64,000 bases of DNA from Lachnospiraceae bacterium (GCA_024690205.1 JAILCX010000043.1:19277-83276); one strand, 5' to 3'; positions 44,054-54,131 are shown, counted from the stretch's first letter. Made by a program: numbers and translations. The notes: generated from the sequence alone by a model not told the origin.

Positions 44054-45427
44054 ATGAAAATGAAACGTTTAGTTTCAACGTTGCTTGCAGGCGCAATGGT
44101 TCTTTCACTTGTAGCTTGTGGAAACGCAGCTGCTCCCGCAGCCAGCACAGACGCAGCTCCCGCTGCTGATACTTCTTCCACAGATACAGCTGCAGCTGAT
44201 ACTGATGCCGCTGCTGCCGACACAACGGAGGCTGTTGACACAGCTAGTGACGAAGCTATTACACTTGAGATGTGGTGTATAGCTACAGAGAGCGATTCAA
44301 ACCGCCACTCTTATGAAGCTGCTATCGCTGATATGCAGGCTGCTTATCCCAACATCACTCTTAACTGGGAAGCATTTGAAAACCAGTCTTACAAGACAAA
44401 GATCAAGGCTGCTGTTTCAGCTGATGAGATGCCCGACATCTTCTTCACATGGTCTTGTGCATTCCTTGGTGATTTCGTAGCTGCTGGAAAGGTTTACTGC
44501 CTTGACGACGCTTACCAGAATTACAAGGATGAACTTCCCGAAGTTATGCTTGGTAACACAACATACGATGGAAAGCACTATGGTGTTCCGCTTACTATGA
44601 ACATCGTTGGGCTTTTCGCTAACATGGATCTTCTTAAGCAGGTTGGATACGATGAGATCCCCGGTTCTTATGACGAGTTCATCGCTTGCTGTGATGCTCT
44701 TAAGGCTGCAGGAATCATTCCTTTCGGATGCGCTGGTAAAGAGACATGGTGTGTTACAGAGTACCTTGAGTCTGTTATCGAGAAGAGCGTAGGTGCTGAT
44801 GCCCTTAACGATATCTTCCTTGGCAGAGCTACATGGAACAATCCTGACGTTGGAGCAGCTGTTGATACATTCCAGAAGCTCGTTAACGACGGATACTTCG
44901 ATCCTTCAGGAATCGGTCTTACAAACGACGAAGTTAAGGCTAACTTCATGGATGGTAAGTATGCATTCTACATGAACGGAACATGGAACTGTGCTGACTT
45001 TGCAGCAAACGAGAACTTCAAGGACAAGGTTAAGGTTTCTGAGTTCCCTGTAATCAATGCTGACAAGGCTAAGCTCGGACAGCTCATTGGTGGACCTTCA
45101 GATACTCTTGCTGTAGCAGCTTCTTCACCTAACGCTGCTAAGGCTGCTGACTATGCTTTCGAGCTTGGTAAGCTTATCTGCCACTATGGTTACCTTGATG
45201 GATGCGGACTTCCTGCTTGGACACCTTATGGTGATACATCAGGAATCAACCCTCTTACACAGGCAGTTTCAGAGATCTGCGCAGCTGCTGATTCATACGT
45301 TCTCTTCGGAGATACAGCTATGTCAGCTGACGATGCCAACACATATCTTTCATATGTAGATCAGGTATACGGATGCCAGGTTGACGGAACACAGTTCATC
45401 GAAGGTTTGGCTAACGACATCAGATAA
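44054..45427 (+). CDS. Sugar ABC transporter substrate-binding lipoprotein (family 1)
   Basis: This 457-residue receptor has a lipobox LSLVAC (Cys22), then an Ala/Asp/Thr tether to about residue 70. The binding fold contains ITLEMWCIATESDSNRHSYE and the LIGGPSDTLAVAASSPN motif of family 1 sugar-binding proteins. AAGGAGG precedes the ATG. Codons are strongly biased (GCT, GGT, AAC, TAC), as in the first binding-protein gene, indicating high expression. The two permeases follow after a strong hairpin. The substrate is unknown; plant oligosaccharides are plausible from context. Confidence 0.93.
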   Translation: MKMKRLVSTLLAGAMVLSLVACGNAAAPAASTDAAPAADTSSTDTAAADTDAAAADTTEAVDTASDEAITLEMWCIATESDSNRHSYEAAIADMQAAYPNITLNWEAFENQSYKTKIKAAVSADEMPDIFFTWSCAFLGDFVAAGKVYCLDDAYQNYKDELPEVMLGNTTYDGKHYGVPLTMNIVGLFANMDLLKQVGYDEIPGSYDEFIACCDALKAAGIIPFGCAGKETWCVTEYLESVIEKSVGADALNDIFLGRATWNNPDVGAAVDTFQKLVNDGYFDPSGIGLTNDEVKANFMDGKYAFYMNGTWNCADFAANENFKDKVKVSEFPVINADKAKLGQLIGGPSDTLAVAASSPNAAKAADYAFELGKLICHYGYLDGCGLPAWTPYGDTSGINPLTQAVSEICAAADSYVLFGDTAMSADDANTYLSYVDQVYGCQVDGTQFIEGLANDIR

Positions 45428-45459
45428 TCGATAGCCGGTTAACTTAAAGATGTGATTTG

Positions 45460-45507
45460 ACCCTTCCCGAGCCTCCCATTGGGGAGGCAGGGAAGGGTTA
45501 TTTTTTT
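45460..45507 (+). terminator. Strong hairpin between binding protein and permease genes
   Basis: A two-part stem (CCCTTCCC 45461-45468 with 45490-45497, and GCCTCCC 45471-45477 with 45482-45488) followed by TTATTTTTTT. It looks like a true terminator; permease expression would depend on partial read-through, giving an excess of binding protein. Confidence 0.88.
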
Positions 45508-45522
45508 GGAAGGTTATTTAAA

Positions 45523-46452
45523 ATGGCTGATACAAAGACTAAAAAAGCAAACAGTATTGTTGCACAGAAGCGCCGGAAGAAGATCGGCACCGGTATTTCG
45601 ATCTTTTTGTTCTTGCTTCCGGGTTTATTGCTTTTCGTGAGTATTTTGATAGCACCCATTGCAGTTTCCCTGTACAGAAGTACATATGACTGGAATGGAT
45701 TTTCAGAAGGAACATTCATAGGATTGGCCAACTACAAGGAATTGTTTACCAATGGTTCCATAAAGTTCATGGTAGCTTTAAAGAACTCACTTATCCTTGC
45801 GGCCTTTTCTGTTTTTATACAGTTACCGTTCTCATTATTCCTTGCTTTACTCCTCGGACGTAAATATAAAGGTGAGAGAGCATTCTTATCGATATTCTTC
45901 ATGCCTGTCCTTATATCTACGGTTGTTATAGGTCAGTTATGGCTGAAGATATACAATCCCGATTACGGTCTTTTAAACACATTGCTCGATGCTCTTCATT
46001 TAAGCAGCTGGAAGCATGTATGGGTAGGTGAAGTTAAGACGGCTTTAGGAGCTATTCTTGTTCCCACTATATGGCAGTATATCGGATATCATATGCTTTT
46101 GATGTATGCCGGTGTTAAGGGTGTTTCACCCGATCTTCGTGAAGCTGCTATGCTTGACGGAGCTACCAACTGGCAGGTAGACAGATATGTTGTAATTCCC
46201 ATCATCAAACCTATCATCAGAGTCAGTGTTATATTCGCCGTAACCGGTTCCTTAAAGACTTATGACCTTGTTCGTATCCTGACAGAAGGTGGTCCCTTCC
46301 AGACGACCGAGGTTCCCAGTACATTACTTGAGAATATGCTGTTCCTGCGTAACAGATACGGTATGGGATCCACTATTTCCGTTATGCTCATATTCTTGTG
46401 TTTCGCATTTGCTCTTTTGATAAGTGCTGCATTTAAGGAAAAGGAATATTGA
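45523..46452 (+). CDS. Sugar ABC transporter permease (MalF-like)
   Basis: This 309-residue permease has a basic N-terminus, six membrane helices (first at LFLLPGLLLFVSILIAPIAV) and the EAA loop LREAAMLDGATNWQVDRYVV (about residues 206-225). GGAAGG upstream favours ATG 45523 over an earlier in-frame ATG at 45457 that lies within the terminator stem. It pairs with the next permease two bases downstream. Confidence 0.93.
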   Translation: MADTKTKKANSIVAQKRRKKIGTGISIFLFLLPGLLLFVSILIAPIAVSLYRSTYDWNGFSEGTFIGLANYKELFTNGSIKFMVALKNSLILAAFSVFIQLPFSLFLALLLGRKYKGERAFLSIFFMPVLISTVVIGQLWLKIYNPDYGLLNTLLDALHLSSWKHVWVGEVKTALGAILVPTIWQYIGYHMLLMYAGVKGVSPDLREAAMLDGATNWQVDRYVVIPIIKPIIRVSVIFAVTGSLKTYDLVRILTEGGPFQTTEVPSTLLENMLFLRNRYGMGSTISVMLIFLCFAFALLISAAFKEKEY

Positions 46453-46453
46453 T

Positions 46454-47335
46454 ATGGCTAAGAAAAATAAAAACGACGTATACGAAGAAGAGCGTTATAC
46501 GCTGAAAAAAACAAATCCGGCGCTAAAAACGCTGATATATATCTTTTTGCTCATCTGGGCGTTGATCAATCTCTTCCCCATATATTTCATGTTCACCTTC
46601 TCTTTGAAGTCTAATGATGAAATATTCGGTAAGAATATAGTTGGTCTTCCCAAAGACTGGTTATGGGCTAACTACGCATCGGCAATGAAGACCGGTAATA
46701 TGGGCCTGTATTTCGTTAACAGTATCATTGTTACCACTCTTGCCATTGCAATTTCCATTATCGCAGCAATGATGGCAACATATGCCATTACGCGTATCAG
46801 ATGGAGGTTATCAAACCTTACCAATGCGTTCTTCATGCTTGGACTTACAATACCGCTTCAGGCATCTATCGTACCTGTATATGTAGTATTGTCAAAGCTT
46901 CACTGGCTTAACAGATATTCAACCCTTATCGTTCCGTATTCCGCATTTGCCCTTTCGATGGCAATACTTATCTGTACGGGATTCATGGTTGAGATACCGT
47001 TTGACCTTGATGAAGCTGCAAGGATCGACGGATGCGGACTCTGGGGAACATTCTTTAAGATCATCCTTCCCCTTATGAAACCCGCACTTTCAACGATCGG
47101 TGTTTATTCATACCTTCAGTGCTGGAACGAATTCATGTTTGCTAACGTGTTTATTTCTGATTCAAAGCACAGAACACTGCCTGTCGGTATCAAAGCTCTT
47201 TCGGGCCAGCATACAACTGACTGGGGCCCTATAGGTGCCGCTCTTGTTATAGCTACATTCCCGACACTTTTCGTTTATATCTTCTTAAGCAAGAAGATAC
47301 AGGAGAGCTTTATCGCAGGTGCTGTTAAGGGATGA
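46454..47335 (+). CDS. Sugar ABC transporter permease (MalG-like)
   Basis: This 293-residue partner permease has six helices, the EAA loop LDEAARIDGCGLWGTFFKII (about residues 184-203) and the family C-terminus IQESFIAGAVKG. The start ATG 46454 follows the preceding stop by one base. The ATPase is presumably shared from elsewhere in the genome. Confidence 0.93.
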   Translation: MAKKNKNDVYEEERYTLKKTNPALKTLIYIFLLIWALINLFPIYFMFTFSLKSNDEIFGKNIVGLPKDWLWANYASAMKTGNMGLYFVNSIIVTTLAIAISIIAAMMATYAITRIRWRLSNLTNAFFMLGLTIPLQASIVPVYVVLSKLHWLNRYSTLIVPYSAFALSMAILICTGFMVEIPFDLDEAARIDGCGLWGTFFKIILPLMKPALSTIGVYSYLQCWNEFMFANVFISDSKHRTLPVGIKALSGQHTTDWGPIGAALVIATFPTLFVYIFLSKKIQESFIAGAVKG

Positions 47336-47360
47336 TACGGAGATAATAATGATTTTACTT

Positions 47361-47389
47361 AGGCCCGGCTTTTGCCGGGTCTTTTTTTC
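47361..47389 (+). terminator. Terminator of the second ABC operon
   Basis: A GC-rich 9-bp stem (47361-47369 with 47374-47382, one G-U pair) and a T-run of seven. It separates the transporter from the two-component genes. Confidence 0.92.
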
Positions 47390-47419
47390 TGCCCGAAAAA
47401 GTGATATTTTAAAATAGTC

Positions 47420-49207
47420 ATGAAATTCGTTTCACACAATGAAAAATCCATAATAAACCAGTTAAAAAACAAGTCTTTATCTGTCAGGTTAAGGAGGATC
47501 GTCCTTGGCCTTATACTTATTGTCATTATCACTTTCATGATATCCGTTATCCTTATCACGGGGCGGGAAAGAAAGGAATATGAAATAAGATCATCCGAAG
47601 GATCTTTAAGAGTCCTTTCAAGTAATATCTATTCCGACCTTAGCAGTTATATGGAACTTTCGAGACTCATCATGATGGATGAGCGGTTGGTAAGATTCTT
47701 AAGGGCAGACGGAGATGCCGTTGATATCGGAATGATAAATGACGCACGATACGGTGTTATGGATATCCTTAATGTTACGGAAGGCGTTGATAATGTCATC
47801 GTATTCCGTAATGACCTTATCATGCTTGCTACTAACAGGTTCTTTTATAAATATGATTCCGAAAAGCTTATTGATGAAGAGTGGAAAAAGGCTATATATG
47901 ATAAGAAAGGACGTGCCATCGTATCGCTTAATTCAAACGGTGTTGCGTCAAAGCCTGATCATAAACCCGTCGTTACCATAGGAAGAGCCATCTACGATAT
48001 ACTTTCACAGGAAAGAACGGGCATCCTTCTTATGAATATCTCTCCCGCGGTATTTGAAAGGATCCTTGGAAACACAAGGTCCGATGATATCTGCATTATG
48101 GGGACTGACGGGACATTTATAGCAGGAAACGAAGAATATCTTAAATACTATGATGAGGAATTTGCTTCAGGCCATATAGTTCATAAAGACGTATCATACG
48201 GAAGAGACGGGATGCTGGTTTCAGGCTATCGTGTTGAAGATACTCCGATCGTTATCATAAGGGCAGCCTCATATGGCAATGAAGGTATTCCGTATACGAT
48301 GCTTTATGTTCTTTTGCTGGTCACCCTTATTTTCCTTTTTATCATGTTCTTTGTCGGTGTTTTTATCTCAAGGAACATCACAAGACCCGTATTTGAGCTT
48401 TCACGCTCCATGGAAAAGAATAAGGAATCGGGTGAACTTAAAAGGATCGAGGCCCGCCTTCCCCAGGGTGAGCTTAACATGCTTAAGGAAGATTATAATG
48501 AGCTTATCGATCACGTAAACGAGCTCATTGTTTCTTTGGTAGATAAAGAAAAATCAATAAGAAGGGCAGAGCTGCGTATCCTTCAGGAACAGATAAAACC
48601 GCATTTCCTTTATAATTCTATCGAGACTATAGGATTCCTTGCGCTTGATGCGGGAGCAGATAATGTTCATGATGCTCTTGAAACACTGGGCAGCTTTTAC
48701 CGTAATTTCTTAAGCAAAGGAGACAGAGATATCCCGCTTTCCCGAGAGATAAACATAGTAAAGGATTACCTTTCGCTCCAAAAACTAAGGTACGGCGATA
48801 TCATTGAGGATGATTATGATATTTCGGAAGATGCCGAACAATTCATCGTACCCAAGCTTATACTTCAGCCTCTTGTCGAAAACAGTATCTATCATGGTAT
48901 ACGTCTTAAGGGGGAAAAGGGTATAATAAAAATATCTGCGTTTGTGGAAGATGACAGATTACATCTTAGCGTATATGATACCGGAGTCGGAATGTCGGAT
49001 GACCTGATAAATAAGGTCCTTTCCGAAGATGAGAATGACTCGGGTGATCCTTCGGATGATAGTTTCGGTTTGTGGGGAACCATCGAAAGGATCAGGATAT
49101 ACTGTAACAGACAGGACGTTGTTAAGATTGAAAGTGAACCCGGAGAGTATACAAAGATCGAATTTACGATCTGTGATATGCGTAATGCCGGTTTTATAAA
49201 GGGTTAA
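47420..49207 (+). CDS. Sensor histidine kinase, YesM/LytS-type
   Basis: This 595-residue kinase has one membrane helix (about 31-52), an extracellular dCache-like region (about 55-290), a second helix (about 292-318), a HAMP segment (SRNITRPVFELSRSMEKN), then the His_kinase domain. Its phosphoacceptor His is in ILQEQIKPHFLYNSIETI, followed by HATPase (LILQPLVENSIYHGI, YDTGVGMS). YesM-type kinases sense extracellular sugars or binding proteins. It lies directly after the second sugar ABC operon and two bases before its regulator. Confidence 0.93.
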   Translation: MKFVSHNEKSIINQLKNKSLSVRLRRIVLGLILIVIITFMISVILITGRERKEYEIRSSEGSLRVLSSNIYSDLSSYMELSRLIMMDERLVRFLRADGDAVDIGMINDARYGVMDILNVTEGVDNVIVFRNDLIMLATNRFFYKYDSEKLIDEEWKKAIYDKKGRAIVSLNSNGVASKPDHKPVVTIGRAIYDILSQERTGILLMNISPAVFERILGNTRSDDICIMGTDGTFIAGNEEYLKYYDEEFASGHIVHKDVSYGRDGMLVSGYRVEDTPIVIIRAASYGNEGIPYTMLYVLLLVTLIFLFIMFFVGVFISRNITRPVFELSRSMEKNKESGELKRIEARLPQGELNMLKEDYNELIDHVNELIVSLVDKEKSIRRAELRILQEQIKPHFLYNSIETIGFLALDAGADNVHDALETLGSFYRNFLSKGDRDIPLSREINIVKDYLSLQKLRYGDIIEDDYDISEDAEQFIVPKLILQPLVENSIYHGIRLKGEKGIIKISAFVEDDRLHLSVYDTGVGMSDDLINKVLSEDENDSGDPSDDSFGLWGTIERIRIYCNRQDVVKIESEPGEYTKIEFTICDMRNAGFIKG

Positions 49208-49208
49208 A

Positions 49209-49991
49209 ATGGACAGAAGATACAGAGTAATGATAATCGATGATGAGGAGTCAGCCAGAAAGCTTCTAAGGGGTTCCATTAAATGGGATGCCCTTAACAT
49301 GGAAGTTGTCGGCGAAGCTGCAAGCGGTATCGAGGCCATAAACGTTATTGATGATCTTAAGCCAGATATTGCGTTTGTTGATATTTCAATGCCTTTTATG
49401 GACGGTATTGAATTTACCCAGACGGCAACGGACAGATACCCCAATCTCATCATCATAATAATGACTGCAATCGATCAGTTCGAGTATGCCAGAAAATGTG
49501 TCAGCATGCCCGTTTTTGAGTATATGCTAAAGCCCATGGTTCGTGCCGAGATAACCAAAGTCCTTGAAAGGGCAGCCGAGCGGCTTTCAAACGAAAAGGA
49601 TTACTGGGATGATCAGAAGAATTCAGGTAGCGCTGAGAATTCAGGCGAAGAAGATCCTATAGAACAGATCAAAAAGTATGTAGAGGTGAATTTTACCGAT
49701 TCCAAATTAAACCTTGCTTTTATTTCGCAGTATTTTGGATTCAGTTCAAGTTATCTTTCAAGGAAATTCAAACAGGATACGGGATGTAATTTTATAGAAT
49801 ACCTTACCGATCTTCGAATGAAAAAAGCGATCAAACTAGCCAAAACAAATATGAAGATGTTCAGGACTGCCGCAGAAGTGGGGATTCCTGATCCCAATTA
49901 TTTCGGAAGATGCTTCAAGAAATATGCGGGGATGAGTTACTCTGATTTTATGGCAGCAAATACAGACGATAAGGATAATAAGGAATCATGA
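49209..49991 (+). CDS. AraC-type response regulator (YesN-like)
   Basis: This 260-residue regulator has an N-terminal receiver (VMIIDDEESARKLL, phospho-Asp in DIAFVDISMPFMDG) and a C-terminal AraC/XylS helix-turn-helix pair (NLAFISQYFGFSSSYLSRKF, AEVGIPDPNYFGRCFKKYAG). Paired with the YesM-type kinase, it likely activates the ABC operon upstream. Its stop overlaps the antiporter start (ATGA), linking the two in translation. Confidence 0.93.
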   Translation: MDRRYRVMIIDDEESARKLLRGSIKWDALNMEVVGEAASGIEAINVIDDLKPDIAFVDISMPFMDGIEFTQTATDRYPNLIIIIMTAIDQFEYARKCVSMPVFEYMLKPMVRAEITKVLERAAERLSNEKDYWDDQKNSGSAENSGEEDPIEQIKKYVEVNFTDSKLNLAFISQYFGFSSSYLSRKFKQDTGCNFIEYLTDLRMKKAIKLAKTNMKMFRTAAEVGIPDPNYFGRCFKKYAGMSYSDFMAANTDDKDNKES

Positions 49992-51274
49992 GTGTTTTAC
50001 TGTTCCTGATCATCATACTTGCCTTTGTGGTCTGCATAGGTATAGTAAACGAAAAGATATTTCATATTCAAAGCGATATAGCTATTATTCTTTTTGCACT
50101 CATTTTGTCGCTCGTTCTTGTGATTCTTGGCAAAGGCTTGGGTATCGGGATCGTTTCCGACTTTGTCTCTAACATAGGAGAGTTCGGTTTTGAAGAATAC
50201 CTTATGGACGGAGTGCTTTGCTTTATGCTTTTTGCCGGAGCCAGCAAGGTCAACATGGGTAAATTCAGGCAGAACTTAAGACCGATCTGTCTTCTTGCTC
50301 TTTTGACAACAGTAGTTTCTTCGTTTATCTACGGAGCTTTGTTCTATCTTATAGCATTGATATTTAAAATCCCCATGGATATATGGATGTGTATTCTTTT
50401 GGGATGCGTTGTCTCTCCGACTGATCCAATTGCAGCAACCGGAATACTGAGTAAGATCGGACTTTCAAAAAATGTCTGCTCTATCATCGAAAACGAATCA
50501 CTTTTTAACGACGGAACAGGAGTTACGCTGTTTATATTTGTCCGTTCGATGATCATAAAAAGCAGTAACGGAAACTTTGTCGATCTTATGTTCCGCGAGA
50601 TATTGGGAGCTGTTGCGGTGGCTCTTGTAGTATCATATCTGCTTTTTAAGCTTATGAGGATAAACAAGGATCCGGTCAGGTATATCCTCATTTCTTTACT
50701 TGATGTATCGGCTGTTTATATGATCTGTGAGCACTTGGGATTTTCGGGTGTTATTGCATCAGTAGTCTGCGGAATGTTCTTTTCTTATTCGATGGATAAG
50801 ATGGAGCGGAGAGTCAGGGTCATCGATCCCAAGGAATACTATTATGATTTCTGGGAGATACTTGAGAATATTTTAAATTCCGTTCTTTTTGTGATGATAG
50901 GACTTTATGCACTTGATATTGAGATCAGTGAATATGCCGACGTCATAATACCGTTTGCCATTGTCATTTTACTTTTATCAAGAGCAGCGGGTGTTATGAT
51001 AAGCAGTGTCCTTACCGGCAAAAAGACTCCGGGCAATTACAGCCTTAAAGAATATGCGATCCTTATGATATGGTCAGCGCTTAAAGGCGGGTTGTCGCTG
51101 GCTTTGGCAATCAGTACGGAAAGCTATCTGGAGCCTTCGGTTTTCAGGATATTTATAAACGTCACCTATGTAACCATTTTCTTTACGGTTCTTGTTCAGG
51201 GCCTTACTATCAAGAACGTGTATTTCAAACTTGAAGAGCATAAGGCAAAGAGGATAAGAGAACAAAGGAGATAG
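49988..51274 (+). CDS. Monovalent cation/H+ antiporter (CPA1, NhaP-like)
   Basis: This 428-residue membrane protein has about 12 helices. The conserved substrate-site motif is VVSPTDPIAATGIL (about residues 137-150), and FNDGTGVTLF follows, as in CPA1 Na+/H+ or K+/H+ exchangers. Unlike many homologues it lacks a C-terminal cytoplasmic RCK domain; an RCK protein is encoded three bases downstream and could supply it. The four-base overlap with the response-regulator gene is unusual for a transporter of this kind. Confidence 0.88.
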   Translation: MSVLLFLIIILAFVVCIGIVNEKIFHIQSDIAIILFALILSLVLVILGKGLGIGIVSDFVSNIGEFGFEEYLMDGVLCFMLFAGASKVNMGKFRQNLRPICLLALLTTVVSSFIYGALFYLIALIFKIPMDIWMCILLGCVVSPTDPIAATGILSKIGLSKNVCSIIENESLFNDGTGVTLFIFVRSMIIKSSNGNFVDLMFREILGAVAVALVVSYLLFKLMRINKDPVRYILISLLDVSAVYMICEHLGFSGVIASVVCGMFFSYSMDKMERRVRVIDPKEYYYDFWEILENILNSVLFVMIGLYALDIEISEYADVIIPFAIVILLLSRAAGVMISSVLTGKKTPGNYSLKEYAILMIWSALKGGLSLALAISTESYLEPSVFRIFINVTYVTIFFTVLVQGLTIKNVYFKLEEHKAKRIREQRR

Positions 51275-51277
51275 ATC

Positions 51278-52429
51278 ATGAAGATAATAGTTGCAGGCCT
51301 TGGAGAAACGGGCCGTTCACTCATAAAACTGCTTGAAGGTTCGGATCATGATATAACCGTCATTGATCGCGAACGTTCCTGCGTTGATGCTGTAACTGAC
51401 AGATATAAAGTTAACGGAGTAGTTGGAAGCAGTGCTTCCGCAGACACTTTGATAAAAGCAGGTGCCGATACCGCAGATATGATGATCGCCCTTACTCATG
51501 CCGATGAGATAAATCTTTTAAGCTGTATGCAGGCTAAAGCAGTAGGGACAAAATACTGCGTTGCAAGGTTATTCATGGAGGACCTCATCAGGGAAGAAGA
51601 AAGACTTAAGGAGAAGTATTCGATAGATCATGTTATAAAGCCGAGAGTCGATCTTGCGGATGAGGTATATGCCAATATCGGCCTGCCGGGATATATCAAA
51701 ATTGAAAGATTAAAAGATGAAGACATATATGTGCTGGATCTTAATACGGTGGGTAATTCTCCTCTTATCGGAAAGACAATCTCTTCGATAAGTGAAACCG
51801 TAAGCTCTGATATGGTGATAGGCTCCGTTCTTCGTGGCAAAAAGACTCTTAAGGTTAAAGACGACCTTGAGATAAAGGACGGAGATACTCTTTATATCGC
51901 TGTTAAGAATGATAAGCTTGATAAAGTATTATCTTCGATAGGAGTTGTAAGAGACAGGATAAAGCATGTGGTGATAGTCGGCGGACGTCTGACCGAAGTT
52001 TATCTTGCCAACAGGCTTATTTACGACAAAAAAAGGGTAACCATCCTTGATGATGACATGGAAAGATGCAGGGAACTTATGGAAAGATTCCCTTCAGCGA
52101 ACGTGATATATGCAGAAGGAGATATCACGGAAGTTCTGGAGGAAGAAAAGGTCTATCAGGCTGACTCTGTTGTATCATTAACGGATAATGACGAAACAAA
52201 CCTCGTTATCAGTATGTATGCATGGTCAAAGGGGATTTCTTCCGTTATAACCCGTGTGGACCGACAGGTTCATGTTAAACTGCTTCACAGGGTAAATATA
52301 GACATTACGGTATCACCGACCGAATTATCGGTGTTTAAGATCATAAGATATATAAGCGCTGTTTCATCTCCGGATCAGGATGAAAACGAAAAGATATCCG
52401 ATTTCATCACTGATCTTGAGAAATTCTGA
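51278..52429 (+). CDS. TrkA-like RCK protein, short C-terminus
   Basis: This 383-residue cytoplasmic protein has two NAD-binding RCK_N modules (MKIIVAGLGETGRSLIKLLE near residue 1, and VVIVGGRLTEVYLANRL near 227) separated by an RCK_C domain (about 135-215). A complete second RCK_C domain is missing, since only about 40 residues follow the second Rossmann fold; TrkA is usually about 450. It would bind nucleotides and gate a cation transporter. The direct partner by position is the CPA1 antiporter, not a TrkH channel, which is absent from the window. Confidence 0.85.
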   Translation: MKIIVAGLGETGRSLIKLLEGSDHDITVIDRERSCVDAVTDRYKVNGVVGSSASADTLIKAGADTADMMIALTHADEINLLSCMQAKAVGTKYCVARLFMEDLIREEERLKEKYSIDHVIKPRVDLADEVYANIGLPGYIKIERLKDEDIYVLDLNTVGNSPLIGKTISSISETVSSDMVIGSVLRGKKTLKVKDDLEIKDGDTLYIAVKNDKLDKVLSSIGVVRDRIKHVVIVGGRLTEVYLANRLIYDKKRVTILDDDMERCRELMERFPSANVIYAEGDITEVLEEEKVYQADSVVSLTDNDETNLVISMYAWSKGISSVITRVDRQVHVKLLHRVNIDITVSPTELSVFKIIRYISAVSSPDQDENEKISDFITDLEKF

Positions 52430-52431
52430 TA

Positions 52432-54081
52432 CTAGTTTATAAGTTTTTCGGCCCAGCTAATGGCATCATCGATATGAGGCCTGAAGTTGTCTTCGCCGAC
52501 TTTTTCAACAAATCCGTCTTTTTGCATCGTATGCATGGGCTGTTCGTTCACATGCGAGAATACAAGACGGATATTTCTTTCTCTGCAGCGTTCATAGAAC
52601 TGCTCCAGAGAGTGCATTGCCGTTGCATCTAAAGCAGGCACACCTCTCATACGGATGATGATCACCTGTGTCTCATCCCTGAAATTCATCGTATCTATCT
52701 GTCCCGAACTTCCAAAGAACATCGGACCGTATATTTCATATACCCTGACCTGTGGAGGAAGAGGCTTTAGCGAAGGACCGTCGGGATCTTCATCGGGATC
52801 ATAGTATTTCCATCCGACAACACCCGATTCGTCGCTCATTCTCTTCATAAAGAGGAGAACCGCAAAGAGCATTCCGATCTCTATAGCTATAACAAGATCA
52901 AAGACAACGGTAAGAGCAAAAGTTGTTACCAAAACCAAGATATCGCTTTTAGGTGCAGTCTTGCAAAGGTGAATAAATGTACGGTACTGGCACATGTTAT
53001 ATGCAACAATAAACAGAATAGCAGCTATCGTAGGCATAGGGATCAATGCGGCATAGGGCATCAAAACGATAAGTACCAGAATGAGCACAAGGGAGTGAAT
53101 CATTCCGGCAACCGGAGTTCTTCCGCCGTTTTTGATATTTGCAGCTGTTCTGGCTATGGCACCTGTAGCCGGGATGCCTCCGAATAAAGCAGAACCCATG
53201 TTTCCAAGACCCTGGGCGATAAGTTCCATATTTGAACGGTGGTGGGAGTTTATCATACTATCTGCAACAACGCAGGACAGTAATGATTCTATTGCTGCAA
53301 GGACCGCTATGGTAAATCCGTCGGGCAAAGCCGCACTTATAGCTGACATTGAAAACGAAGGCATATGGAATGTCGGGAGCTTTGAACTTATCGTATAAAG
53401 GTCGCCTATCGTATTTACGGGAAGTTTGCAGAATTTAACGATCAGTATACCTGCGATAACGGCGATCAGTGATCCGGGTATCTTTTCGGTTATCCTGGGC
53501 CATATGATAAGAATGGCAAGGCATATTGCTCCAACGAGAACAGAATACGGGTTGATCGTTTTTATGTTAGATACGATCGCCTTTATCTTGTCTGTTGTCT
53601 CAATCGTAACAGTGCCTTCGGGATATGTAAGACCCATAAAGTCTTTTATCTGTCCGATTGCGATCGTAACGGCGATACCGGCGGTAAATCCAGTTGTTAT
53701 CGTATAAGGAATGAATTTTATAAGGCCGCCAAGTCTTAAAAGCCCCATAAGCACCAGTATCACACCAGCAACTATCGTTGCCATCATCATGCCTTCCATA
53801 CCGTTTTTGGCAATGATGCCCGCAACTATGGTTGCAAATGCGGCGGTCGGGCCTGCGATCTGAACACGGCTTCCTCCAAGGAAAGAGATTATAAATCCCG
53901 CAACTATAGCAGTGTAAAGACCTTCCTCGGGGCCAACACCTGAAGCAAGTGCAAGGGCAATGGAAAGCGGAAGAGCGATGATAGCTACGATTATTCCCGA
54001 TATAACATCAGTTCCAAACTGTTTTGCGCTGTAATGCTTGAGGTTGCTAAAAAGCATCGGTTTAAGTTTATCTTTATTCAT
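52432..54081 (-). CDS. SulP-family anion transporter with STAS domain
   Basis: This 549-residue transporter has an N-terminal SulP membrane domain of about 12-14 helices (DVISGIIVAIIALPLSIALALASGVGPEEGLYTA, PTAAFATIVAGI) and a C-terminal STAS domain from about residue 440 (QVIIIRMRGVPALDATAMHS). SulP proteins move sulfate, bicarbonate or other anions. The gene converges on the trkA-like gene with two bases between the stops. CAGGAGACAG precedes the ATG. Confidence 0.92.
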   Translation of the reverse strand: MNKDKLKPMLFSNLKHYSAKQFGTDVISGIIVAIIALPLSIALALASGVGPEEGLYTAIVAGFIISFLGGSRVQIAGPTAAFATIVAGIIAKNGMEGMMMATIVAGVILVLMGLLRLGGLIKFIPYTITTGFTAGIAVTIAIGQIKDFMGLTYPEGTVTIETTDKIKAIVSNIKTINPYSVLVGAICLAILIIWPRITEKIPGSLIAVIAGILIVKFCKLPVNTIGDLYTISSKLPTFHMPSFSMSAISAALPDGFTIAVLAAIESLLSCVVADSMINSHHRSNMELIAQGLGNMGSALFGGIPATGAIARTAANIKNGGRTPVAGMIHSLVLILVLIVLMPYAALIPMPTIAAILFIVAYNMCQYRTFIHLCKTAPKSDILVLVTTFALTVVFDLVIAIEIGMLFAVLLFMKRMSDESGVVGWKYYDPDEDPDGPSLKPLPPQVRVYEIYGPMFFGSSGQIDTMNFRDETQVIIIRMRGVPALDATAMHSLEQFYERCRERNIRLVFSHVNEQPMHTMQKDGFVEKVGEDNFRPHIDDAISWAEKLIN

Positions 54082-54131
54082 TACTGTCTCCTGATATATA
54101 AACTAAAGTAAGAACGTCTGTCCGAATTGAT

